Assembly: GCA_016868515.1 (NCBI GenBank)
Contig: VGGM01000097.1
Coordinates: forward strand, 1-6,470
Reading direction: 5' to 3'
From: Bacteroidota bacterium
GTDB taxonomy: Bacteria > Bacteroidota > Bacteroidia > Bacteroidales > VadinHA17
DNA length: 6,470 nt
Shown here one piece after another: positions 1 to 6,470 of this stretch. A model generated the notes under the pieces. The model was not told the origin of the DNA. It saw only the letters and a list, made by a program, of their open reading frames with translations, and did not search any database. Every line of letters starts with the position of its first letter. Position 1 is the stretch's first letter. A program made the position numbers and the translations under genes.

Positions 1-1338
1 TGCATTACGGGCTCTCTCTGGTGTAAGGCCGGGATTACCACCCGGTATCCAGTGAAGGTCATTAAGTGTCGGCACCCTCGACTTAACAGCAACATTTGCC
101 CTGATCGCTAGGTTTTTGCGGGGTACGGGTATGATTTCAGCTCCGGCGGAGATGTCGGGGAAGATAAATCCCCCGTCAACAAAATTGAGTGATGAGTTGA
201 AATTAAGATCGGCGAAACTGGCAGCCCTGTGTTCTCCCGATACTGAAAAGGAGATATTGTTTCTAATGGTTATATCAGTGTAATTATCACTCTCTGCCAT
301 GGCTGTACCGGCTGAGACACCTGTACGGAGGGCCGACCTGTCGCCATTACTAATTAATAGCAAAGCGTTCAATATCATTCGTTTATAACCGTAATCTGAA
401 ACAAGACCGGTAACCTCATCGGTGTAAATCATCTGTTCACTCTGGATTACGGCAGAAGATGAGAATGAATTATCCGATCCGAAATAGAGGTCATGGGTAA
501 GGATGCCGTTTACTATGCGGCTTTCGAGTTGTTCGCGGTGCGATGATGGTGATACATTTACGGGAACCGGTATCATACGATTTGTTTCCTGCAACCATAT
601 TCTGGCACCGGTAACAGAGTTTTTACTGCGGTTCCAGGCCTCCTGCAGATATGTTCTGTTACGGAAGGTTGCGTTGGCACGCTTCTCCTTTGATGGTTCG
701 CCCGTAAGCCATTTATTTATATATTCAAAATCATTGTCGGCCTTTCCAAAATTGAACCTCGAGGCAAACCGCCATGATTTGCCACCATACCGCGAAACCG
801 ATGAAACTGAGAATCGTCCGTAACTACCTGCAGAAACAGCTGTTTCGGTCGAGAATGGGCCGGAATTCCAGTCAGGAAGGGTTTCAATTTCAACCACTCC
901 ACCCAGTCCGCCCTGGGCCGTCGGAAGTGATGATCCCCCGTTATGTACCGTTATTTCGTCGGCAGCCACAGAAGGAATCAGACTTAAATCACTCTGTCCG
1001 AGCACGGGTGAATTAAGGTTGATACCGTTCCAGGTAACAACGGTATGAGAGGCCCCTCCTCCCCGGAGTGAAATGGTTGCTATGCCACCCGCACCGTATG
1101 TTTTCATAAAAAGAGTGGAAGACGACCGCAGTACATCAGAAACCGACCATCCGAAATAATCACTGAGAGCAAGGCTGTCAACCCGGTTACGAGCAAAACC
1201 GGCAGATCTGAGAAATGGTTTCCCTCTGACTACAACCTCATTAATTATGAGGGTGTCACCGAGAGATGTCTGCAGCTGTGCTTCGCAAACCAGTGAGAGA
1301 AATATTAAGGCAACAGGTATGACAGCTACCCCTTTCAT
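1..1338 (-). CDS. btuB: BtuB-like TonB-dependent outer-membrane receptor, probably for cobalamin (3' end beyond the window)
   Basis: Reading the minus strand from the ATG at 1338 gives an uninterrupted frame of 446 codons that leaves the window at base 1, so the C-terminal part of the barrel is missing. Residues 1-20 form a signal peptide ending CEA before Q21. A TonB-box-like segment (DTLIINEVVVRG, about 28-39) follows directly, with no carboxypeptidase-like N-terminal domain, so this is a short BtuB/FepA-type receptor and not a SusC. The plug domain spans about 45-152, with the typical ISLRGGGASHTVV and WNGINLNS stretches and a closing GGLGGVVEIET. Alternating barrel strands follow, and a GNPGLTPER motif near 434-442 matches the NPxLxPE motif of these receptors. 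The start overlaps the upstream stop as ATGA (1335-1338), implying translational coupling. Cobalamin as the substrate is inferred from the riboswitch heading the operon and from plug similarity; another corrinoid or a corrin precursor is possible. Confidence 0.92.
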   Translation of the reverse strand, partial: MKGVAVIPVALIFLSLVCEAQLQTSLGDTLIINEVVVRGKPFLRSAGFARNRVDSLALSDYFGWSVSDVLRSSSTLFMKTYGAGGIATISLRGGGASHTVVTWNGINLNSPVLGQSDLSLIPSVAADEITVHNGGSSLPTAQGGLGGVVEIETLPDWNSGPFSTETAVSAGSYGRFSVSSVSRYGGKSWRFASRFNFGKADNDFEYINKWLTGEPSKEKRANATFRNRTYLQEAWNRSKNSVTGARIWLQETNRMIPVPVNVSPSSHREQLESRIVNGILTHDLYFGSDNSFSSSAVIQSEQMIYTDEVTGLVSDYGYKRMILNALLLISNGDRSALRTGVSAGTAMAESDNYTDITIRNNISFSVSGEHRAASFADLNFNSSLNFVDGGFIFPDISAGAEIIPVPRKNLAIRANVAVKSRVPTLNDLHWIPGGNPGLTPERARNA

Positions 1339-2324
1339 TGCGGTCCTGATTTTATGAATCGTATGAAATGCGGCACAGATGAATCATCCGATTCAATCTG
1401 TACAATATAAATACCATTTCCGAGCCGGCCGGTGGCAATATCGGTTGTCCCGGAAAAATACCTCCAGTCTGAGCACACCTTTCCCCATAAATCCAGAATT
1501 CTGACTCTGGAGTTAGTCAGAGCAGATGTCTCGACAAACAGTATTTGGTTTGCCGGAACCGGAAATACCCTCACTTTATCTGGTGCATTGTCTTCAATAC
1601 CAACGAGGCTGATATCGATCAGTGCAACGGCATCGAGATCAAACCCGGACTGCGGAAACGGGGTTGGCCAGGGGTCATTAATAATCCTGCCTTCCGAATC
1701 ATAGGTTGCGTACAACGGGTTAACCGACCCCACAACATCAATAATTCTGATGTACATTATGCTGTTTATATCGACACCTGTTGAATCGGCCAGATCTTCG
1801 AGCCAGAATGGCGTTCCGAACAGTGCGGTATATTTTCCGGCAAGGTTGTGGATATTTTCAGGATCAGTGGTTCCGAAGCCTCCTGTTTGAGGTGATGCCG
1901 GAGTAGTTGACCTGGAGGGGAATCTGACCCACCTGATACTGTCGGAGGAGACCTCCACGAAAGCCAGTTCAAGGTATTTGCCATCGAACGAGTTCTCGAA
2001 TACAGCAAAGTCGGGCCCCGGTTTATTCCCGAACGGTTCACCGAAAGAGACAACAGCCATTCCACCATCGCCGAGACTAACAACTATATTATCAGCACGA
2101 CCAGTTCCATCGGAATCAGTTCCGAATGAAGCCAGGCCGGCGGCCGGGTCATCAATTCTCACATAACCTCTTACTACCCTGCATTCCGAGGCCCACGATT
2201 TGATTGCCCTGTTCCAGACATAAACCGGTGAGGAGTCATTAAGCGGCTGGCCGGCAGCGCTCATACAAAGCATGAGCAATGCCGCCGTAAAAGGCACAAA
2301 CCGGTTTTTCAGGTTACATCTCAT
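1335..2324 (-). CDS. Secreted surface protein with T9SS type A sorting tail, in a B12 operon
   Basis: A 329-residue protein. I chose the ATG at 2324 because it starts directly before a signal peptide (MRCNLKNRF, hydrophobic to about 21, cleavage near SAAG/Q26) and overlaps the upstream stop by 11 bases. The frame stays open further upstream, but that part is antisense-like shadow over the DUF4465 gene. Residues about 30-240 form one beta-rich domain with a SLGDGG turn, the sequence GPDFAVFENSF (103-113), LELAFVEVSSDS (118-129), and a closing GFDLDAVALI (227-236). I recognise this domain from uncharacterised surface and exported proteins, including ones near B12 receptors in Bacteroidota; no biochemical function is known to me. 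Residues about 252-329 match the Por secretion tail (VFPVPANQ, RILDLWGKV, LGNGIYIVQI), so the protein should cross the outer membrane by T9SS and be anchored or released. Its job may be corrinoid binding or handing to the receptor; that is inferred from operon position only. Confidence 0.88.
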   Translation of the reverse strand: MRCNLKNRFVPFTAALLMLCMSAAGQPLNDSSPVYVWNRAIKSWASECRVVRGYVRIDDPAAGLASFGTDSDGTGRADNIVVSLGDGGMAVVSFGEPFGNKPGPDFAVFENSFDGKYLELAFVEVSSDSIRWVRFPSRSTTPASPQTGGFGTTDPENIHNLAGKYTALFGTPFWLEDLADSTGVDINSIMYIRIIDVVGSVNPLYATYDSEGRIINDPWPTPFPQSGFDLDAVALIDISLVGIEDNAPDKVRVFPVPANQILFVETSALTNSRVRILDLWGKVCSDWRYFSGTTDIATGRLGNGIYIVQIESDDSSVPHFIRFIKSGPQ

Positions 2325-3060
2325 CGGGCGTAAGCAAAACTCCTTCAATATTGTCGATGCAGAGATATGCCGGGGTGTTGATTCCCCACTGGCCGGTATC
2401 GCTTGAGGCAATTTCAAATACAAGCCCTTTAACATAGCCCAGCTGGCTGAGATCAATGTCGGTCCATACATTTGATATGTAATCGAGCGAATTATTGTCG
2501 AAGCGAAAATCAGCAAGAAAAATCTCAGCAGAAGCGAAGGGTTCTCCGCTTTCGTTGATGGCTGTAAGGATAAGCTTGAACCAGTCGGGGTCTGATCCCG
2601 TCTCGCCTCCGAACTTCCTGGCAAACTGGTTTCCATTAAGCATTGCGAGGTACGCATAGGTGCTGTTCGATACTGAGATACGTGTAACTTTTTCAGGAAT
2701 ACTGAACCAGAGCGTATCGGGACTCCCTGAGAAGTAGTTGTACACAGCGTATTTTTCGGAGCCATCGGCACCCGATCCTGCAATTGAGCTGTACATGTTC
2801 TCAAATCCCGGGGTTGTGACATCGGTATGGTTTGAGCATGCGAATCCGCTCCACGACAACCATTCGGGGTTATAGCTGTTTACAAAGGCAGCATTGCCGG
2901 ATGTGAAGCCCCCGCTGCCATCGGATCCGTTCCAGTAGCCCGTTACATCCAACACGATTTCCTCAAAATCAATTACATCGCGTGTCTCTTTTTTCTCACA
3001 CGAAACCATCGCCAGCATAGCCGCTGAGGCTGCCAGCATCACAAACACTCTTTTTTTCAT
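2314..3060 (-). CDS. DUF4465 lipoprotein, BtuH-like candidate cobalamin-binding surface protein
   Basis: A 248-residue protein from the ATG at 3060. Earlier in-frame ATGs at 3078 and 3111 would add 6 or 17 residues before MKKR and spoil the signal peptide, so 3060 is preferred. Residues 1-20 are a lipoprotein signal (MKKRV, hydrophobic core, MVS before Cys21). The mature N-terminus is CEKKET, leaving the protein on the outer membrane, perhaps facing outward. The rest reads as a single DUF4465 domain: DFEE near 31, GYWNGSDGSGGFTSG (41-55), FVNSYN (59-64), WSGFACSNHTD (70-80), NSTYAYLAM (132-140), ARKFGG (147-152), DPDWFKL (157-163), a FLADFR motif (181-186) and GINTPAYLCIDN (226-237). Members of this family occur in Bacteroidota B12 loci. 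I believe the BtuH cobalamin-binding proteins of Bacteroides belong to this family, but that link is from memory. It is the first gene after the riboswitch, so it should be expressed when B12 is scarce. Confidence 0.93.
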   Translation of the reverse strand: MKKRVFVMLAASAAMLAMVSCEKKETRDVIDFEEIVLDVTGYWNGSDGSGGFTSGNAAFVNSYNPEWLSWSGFACSNHTDVTTPGFENMYSSIAGSGADGSEKYAVYNYFSGSPDTLWFSIPEKVTRISVSNSTYAYLAMLNGNQFARKFGGETGSDPDWFKLILTAINESGEPFASAEIFLADFRFDNNSLDYISNVWTDIDLSQLGYVKGLVFEIASSDTGQWGINTPAYLCIDNIEGVLLTPDEM

Positions 3061-3187
3061 AGTCAACAGGTTAAACATTAAACAATGATTGTTTTCACAA
3101 CCAAAGTTCAAGGCAACCCAGGAATTGAAGAGAGAAAACAGAAAGGTCTTCTACGCTTTTTTCCCGAAAGCTTTGAACACATGGTTT
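3061..3187 (-). other. Leader between riboswitch and first gene (candidate expression platform)
   Basis: These 127 transcribed bases link the aptamer to the DUF4465 start. No intrinsic terminator (stable GC stem followed by a U run) is visible, so control of translation is more likely than attenuation, as an inference. Near the start codon lies a small hairpin (3086-3103) with 7 pairs, one of them G-U, and a GAAA tetraloop. Part of its 3' arm also belongs to a 15-base A/T palindrome (3080-3094), so the two foldings exclude each other. The copy AGAAGACCT at 3144-3152 repeats nine bases of the B12 box at 3196-3204. There is no Shine-Dalgarno sequence, as is usual in Bacteroidota. Confidence 0.45.
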
Positions 3188-3374
3188 GTCCAGGCAGGTC
3201 TTCTGACTTATCCCCGGTTCCGGAGCCTTCCCATTCAAAACACTGAACAGTGGCAGGGATTCCGTTACCGATGAACGCATGAGGCGAACGGGCTTCACAG
3301 CAGCGGGAACTGTTACGGATTTGCACCGTATTCCCTTTTAATAACTGAGGATTTCTCCACCGTTACACCTGAAC
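3188..3374 (-). promoter_or_regulatory. Cobalamin (B12) riboswitch aptamer
   Basis: The minus strand carries the full conserved core in the right order. P1 closes as GUUCAGG (3374-3368) with CCUGGAC (3194-3188), seven pairs with one wobble. P3 is GGGAA (3335-3331) with UUCCC (3309-3305). P4 is ACGG with CCGU around the invariant GGUGCAAAUCC (3327-3317). CCCGCUGCUGUGAAGCC follows, then CCACUG and GGGAAGGC of the P7 region, and the B12 box AGUCAGAAGACCUGCC (3208-3193). Such elements bind adenosyl- or related cobalamins and lower expression of the downstream gene when B12 is plentiful. It sits 127 bases before the DUF4465 gene and should control that gene, the T9SS-tailed protein and the receptor. 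Confidence 0.97.
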
Positions 3375-3378
3375 AGAG

Positions 3379-3386
3379 CAAATGTA
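3379..3386 (-). promoter_or_regulatory. Bacteroidota-type -7 promoter element for the riboswitch operon
   Basis: The minus strand reads TACATTTG, an exact match to the TAnnTTTG -7 consensus of Bacteroidota primary sigma factor promoters. Initiation a few bases downstream falls at about 3373-3375, the first base of riboswitch helix P1, which is the expected arrangement. No convincing -33 TTTG/TTG box is found at the usual 17-23 base spacing, so the call rests on the -7 match and the position. Confidence 0.65.
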
Positions 3387-3469
3387 GGAAAGATTTGATG
3401 AATAGAGTATGGGTTCCACTCAATTTTGTATTAACACCTGTTGATAAGTACAGGCAGAGTCATAACCAC

Positions 3470-5671
3470 TTATTCCGATTTCATTATAAACCTTAATTCA
3501 CCGCCGGCAACAACTTCATGGTGCCAGATGAAGTTACGGCCAAGCGGCACACCGTTAAGGAATACCTCCCCTGCGATCTTGTTAAGGGGTGAATTGTTTT
3601 CGGCAATTATTGTGAACTTCGTTCCGTTCGGGTTATTTATTACTGCCCTGTTAACGGCAGGGCTACCGATGACATATTTGCCATCGGCCGGATTTAACGG
3701 GTAGAAGCCCAGGGCTGAGAATACATACCAGGCCGACATCTGACCACAATCCTCATTGCCGCACAGGCCATCCTTTTCATCGGTATATAGTTCGTCCATT
3801 ATTCTCCTTACCATAAGGGCAGTCATTTCAGGTTCCCCGGCCATACTGAAGAGATACGCAATATGATGGCTTGGTTCATTGCCGTGTGCATACTGTCCGA
3901 TCAGACCGGAGATATCGGGAGAGGCATGTTCGCCCTTAACCGATTCATCTATTCTGAAAAGGGAATCGAGCCGTTGAATAAACAACTCCCTGCTGCCAAA
4001 CAACGAGATAAGACCTTCAGTGTCGTGAGGTACAAGCCATGTGTACTGCCATGCATTCCCCTCGGTGTAGTCATCTTCCCTGTGGTTGGAATAGAGCGGC
4101 TCGAATGGTTCGCGCCATGATCCGTCGCTCATCCGGCCACGCATAAACAGTGTATTTGCATCGAACAGGTTACGGTAGAACTGTGATCGGCGGTGGTATT
4201 CAATTGAGTCATCCCTGAATCCGAGATCGCCTGCCATTTGCGAAATACACCAGTCGTCGATACAATACTCCAGCGTCTTTGCAACCGACTCATTCTCAAG
4301 CTCTGAAGGGATATATCCATATCTCCGGTAGTGATCGAGACCCCTGAAATCCATCATCGATGAGTGAATTACAGCTTCCCATGCGAGTTGTTTATCGAAG
4401 CCCGAAAAGCCCTTTCTGATGGCATCGGCTATTACCGGAACCGCATGATATCCAACCATGCAGTCGGTTTCATTTCCTGCCAGCGACCAGACCGGCAGCT
4501 TACCCTGCTGGCTGTAAATGTTCAGCATGGTATTTATCATGTCGGGAACCAGGGCCGGACGTGTAATTGTGAGCAACGGATGCGCGGCCCGGTAAGTATC
4601 CCACAATGAGAAAACCGTATAGTTGGTGAAGGTTCCGGTTTTGTGGATACTGCCGTCGGTACCCCGGTAGCGGCCATCGGTGTCCATGTACAGATTTGGT
4701 GCTATCATGGTGTGGTACAAGGCCGTATAAAAGACCCTGAGGGTCTTTTCATCGGCTTCTACTCCCGATATTACGCCCAGGTGGTTTGCCCAGGCATCTT
4801 CTGCCTGCTTCCTTGCCTTGTCGAATGTCGCTGCCCCGGTAACGAGGTTCAGAACCGCTCCTGCCGTATCGGTTGCCGATATTCCTGTACTTACTGTGAG
4901 TTGAGTACCCTTATCTGCTGTGAAATAGATAACAGCAGCAATATTCTGGCCCGACACCTCACTTCCTTCGACCGGAAGTCCGTTTCTAACCATCAGAATA
5001 CTGTCGGGTTTAAGACTGAACAATGTTGCGAAGCTCAGATACTGCATTCTGGCCCAGCCCGATGAGTTGCGAAACCCTTTAAGGTACCGGCCGTCATATT
5101 CAATGAAACACTCTGCGGGCCGGTCCCAGTTTATTGCGAACCCGAGATCAAGAATCACGGCCAGCGTTCCGTCACGAAGGCAGGTGTACCGCTGGATACC
5201 TGTTCTTTGAGTTGCGGTAAGTTCGGTTCGCACACCATTACCCAGTTCCACTGTATAATAGCCTGGTGATGCGTATTCATTGGCGTGCGAAAAAGCAGAT
5301 TTATTGTGACGGGCCAGTGATGAAGCGGGAGTGCCTGTATCGAATCTGATCTCATCCATTGAAGGCAGGAAGAGGATATCAGCCAGATCGCCTATTCCGG
5401 TTCCGCTGAGATGGGTATGGCTGAATCCCGAAATTACCGTGTCGGAATAATGGTAGCCTGAGCACCAGTCCCACCCGTTTGTGCCATTGTCGGGACTGAG
5501 TTGTACCATGCCGAACGGTGTGGTGGCACCGGGGAAGACATGACCATGGGCGAGAGTGCCGATGAAGGGATCAACATGGGACAGAAGATCAGGAGTCTTC
5601 TTCCTGCTGCATGAGGCTGAAAGCATGGCTGTAATTATTACTGCTGCAAGTACACCATATTTCATTTGCAT
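3470..5671 (-). CDS. GH92 family alpha-mannosidase, lipoprotein
   Basis: A 733-residue protein of normal length for glycoside hydrolase family 92, calcium-dependent exo-alpha-mannosidases (often alpha-1,2) that trim mannans and N-glycans by inversion. The ATG at 5671 opens with MQMK; the ATG at 5665 is an equally possible start two codons later. A lipoprotein signal ends LSAS before Cys21. The mature end, CSRKK, lacks acidic residues after the Cys, which may favour the periplasmic face (inference). The N-terminal beta-sandwich domain (about 30-265) has HVDPFIGT, GHVFPGATTPFGMVQLSPD and GFSHTHLSGTG. The (alpha/alpha)6 catalytic domain (about 285-730) has SLWDTYRAAHPLLT, GNETDCMVGYHAVP, TEGNAWQYTW with the likely general acid E537, AHGNEPSHH (595-603), and GNEDCGQMSAWYVFSALGFYP with D641 as the likely base. 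Catalytic roles are assigned from family motifs. It begins 12 bases after the upstream stop, so the two genes are probably co-transcribed. Linkage specificity cannot be read with confidence. Confidence 0.97.
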   Translation of the reverse strand: MQMKYGVLAAVIITAMLSASCSRKKTPDLLSHVDPFIGTLAHGHVFPGATTPFGMVQLSPDNGTNGWDWCSGYHYSDTVISGFSHTHLSGTGIGDLADILFLPSMDEIRFDTGTPASSLARHNKSAFSHANEYASPGYYTVELGNGVRTELTATQRTGIQRYTCLRDGTLAVILDLGFAINWDRPAECFIEYDGRYLKGFRNSSGWARMQYLSFATLFSLKPDSILMVRNGLPVEGSEVSGQNIAAVIYFTADKGTQLTVSTGISATDTAGAVLNLVTGAATFDKARKQAEDAWANHLGVISGVEADEKTLRVFYTALYHTMIAPNLYMDTDGRYRGTDGSIHKTGTFTNYTVFSLWDTYRAAHPLLTITRPALVPDMINTMLNIYSQQGKLPVWSLAGNETDCMVGYHAVPVIADAIRKGFSGFDKQLAWEAVIHSSMMDFRGLDHYRRYGYIPSELENESVAKTLEYCIDDWCISQMAGDLGFRDDSIEYHRRSQFYRNLFDANTLFMRGRMSDGSWREPFEPLYSNHREDDYTEGNAWQYTWLVPHDTEGLISLFGSRELFIQRLDSLFRIDESVKGEHASPDISGLIGQYAHGNEPSHHIAYLFSMAGEPEMTALMVRRIMDELYTDEKDGLCGNEDCGQMSAWYVFSALGFYPLNPADGKYVIGSPAVNRAVINNPNGTKFTIIAENNSPLNKIAGEVFLNGVPLGRNFIWHHEVVAGGELRFIMKSE

Positions 5672-5683
5672 ATATTTGACTAT

Positions 5684-6470
5684 TTACCTGATTATGGCTG
5701 CCAGTTGTGATACAGTTCCGATCCTGTAGCCCGATGATCTGAATAGTATTTTGCCGTCGGGTGCAACGAGAATAATATATGGAAGGGAATGCGGATCGGA
5801 AGAGATATCAGTGCCGGCAACATGTTCAAGCAGTTTCAGGGCTTCGTCAGATTCAATAATAGCACTGGCCGGCATTATATTCCTGACTGAATTCAGCTTA
5901 TCGAGCGCTGCCCTGTCGGGGGAAAAAAAGACGAACTTACCTGGCCAGTTGTCAAACAACTCTCTTTGCGAAGGAAGATCCTTGAGAAAATGCTTTGCCG
6001 GTTCGGTTTCAGGATTCATCCAAACGGCGACAAAAGAAGTTTTAAGGCCGTCTTTCCATATTCTTTGTGTCAGGTGTGCTGTAGCCGTGCCTGTCTCAGC
6101 CTCCTGAAGTAATCCTGTTCGTGGTGTAACATCGTGTACTCTATGGCTGCCCTCCTCAATTCCGAAAAAACTAAGCCTTGCGAGAATCATATTATCACTC
6201 AGCCTGTTTCCGGTTACAACCAGGTATTTACCGGGCACAACCTGCAACCGTGCGGGAAATTCCGAAACCTTTCTGTCATAGTCGAAAGTGAGTGTGTTAT
6301 ACCTGCCTGAAGAGTATTTTGCCAGGGTAAAATGCACATAGTAGCGGGGTTCATTACCAGGTTTTGCATGTGTGAATGTTATTGAGGCTCTTTCATCAGT
6401 TCTCGCTTCGATGAAGCTGGTTACGGCATCAACCCAGTTGCCATTTTCAAAGTACTGTGGAATATCTGTT
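5684..6470 (-). CDS. C-terminal part of a transglutaminase-like protein with a cysteine-less thioredoxin-fold domain (5' end beyond the window)
   Basis: The frame is open from the right edge to the TAA at 5684, giving 261 visible residues. A GTG at 6337 is an internal codon and not the start, since coding continues upstream in frame (IPQYFENGNWVDAV). Visible residues about 1-120 resemble the beta-sandwich region after the transglutaminase core in Bacteroidota proteins: YYVHFTLAKYSSGRYNTLTFDYD, then VVPGKYLVVTGNRL and LARLSFFGIEEG. The last ~120 residues look like a thioredoxin fold: SFVAVWMNPETEPAKHFLKDL, KFVFFSPD, then LPYIILVAPDGKILFRSSGY with the cis-proline position at P230. Where a redox-active protein has CxPC, this one has TEPA (155-158), so it should not be an oxidoreductase. 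The transglutaminase core itself is outside the window, so that assignment rests on recall of related proteins. A DUF or thioredoxin-like surface protein of unknown role is the alternative. Confidence 0.7.
   Translation of the reverse strand, partial: TDIPQYFENGNWVDAVTSFIEARTDERASITFTHAKPGNEPRYYVHFTLAKYSSGRYNTLTFDYDRKVSEFPARLQVVPGKYLVVTGNRLSDNMILARLSFFGIEEGSHRVHDVTPRTGLLQEAETGTATAHLTQRIWKDGLKTSFVAVWMNPETEPAKHFLKDLPSQRELFDNWPGKFVFFSPDRAALDKLNSVRNIMPASAIIESDEALKLLEHVAGTDISSDPHSLPYIILVAPDGKILFRSSGYRIGTVSQLAAIIR

Noticed and set aside
503..1016. Open frames on both strands within the receptor gene region
   Set aside because: They overlap the continuous 446-codon receptor frame, which carries signal peptide, TonB box, plug and barrel features.
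1766..2083. Minus-strand open frame of 105 codons inside the T9SS-tailed gene
   Set aside because: Out-of-frame shadow of a gene with a signal peptide and a recognisable C-terminal sorting domain.
2325..2822. Upstream extension of the T9SS-tailed protein's frame by 166 codons to an ATG at 2822
   Set aside because: It overlaps the well-supported DUF4465 gene in another frame, has no domain-like sequence, and a good signal peptide begins at the ATG at 2324.
3061..3111. Longer starts for the DUF4465 gene (ATG at 3111 or 3078)
   Set aside because: They place a polar, Cys- and His-containing segment before MKKR and break the lipoprotein signal; 3060 gives a standard signal.
3095..3326. Small open frames on both strands across the control region
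   Set aside because: They lie over the riboswitch and leader; their translations look like random sequence and the RNA structure explains the conservation.
3436..3455. Hairpin GCCUGU/ACAGGU as terminator of the GH92 operon
   Set aside because: Only six pairs including a wobble with an eight-base loop, and no U run follows; too weak to call.
4643..5065. Plus-strand open frame of 140 codons inside the GH92 gene
   Set aside because: Antisense shadow of a clearly coding gene, with Cys-rich low-credibility translation and no recognisable motif.
1..6470. CRISPR arrays, tRNA or rRNA genes, insertion sequences
   Set aside because: No regularly spaced repeats, tRNA-like cloverleaf, rRNA-like stretch, transposase frame or terminal inverted repeats were seen.

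Overview
The window looks like chromosomal DNA from a Bacteroidota bacterium, probably outside the classical gut Bacteroides. Evidence: a type IX secretion (T9SS) C-terminal sorting tail, a GH92 lipoprotein, a DUF4465 lipoprotein, a TAnnTTTG-type promoter element, and start codons without clear Shine-Dalgarno sequences. All five genes lie on the minus strand, so transcription runs from the right edge to the left edge.

Right block (6470 to 3470). The C-terminal part of a transglutaminase-like protein, carrying a thioredoxin fold with no active-site cysteines, is cut by the right edge. Twelve bases after it comes a complete GH92 alpha-mannosidase-type lipoprotein. The two genes are probably co-transcribed from a promoter outside the window.

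Control region (3469 to 3061). This 409-base gap is not empty. It holds a -7 promoter element, a complete cobalamin (vitamin B12) riboswitch whose P1 helix starts about where transcription should begin, and a leader of about 130 bases with small hairpins before the next start codon.

Left block (3060 to 1). A tightly packed, riboswitch-led operon: a DUF4465 surface-type lipoprotein, then (11-base overlap) a secreted protein with a T9SS sorting tail, then (ATGA overlap) a BtuB-like TonB-dependent receptor that runs off the left edge. The simplest reading is a B12-repressed corrinoid-capture operon: one or two surface proteins bind or pass cobalamin to the outer-membrane receptor. DUF4465 proteins are known companions of B12 receptors in Bacteroidota. 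The T9SS-tailed partner is the least characterised component and the best candidate for something new. No BtuG-type beta-propeller, corrinoid ABC transporter or B12-dependent enzyme is visible here; they may lie beyond the left edge.
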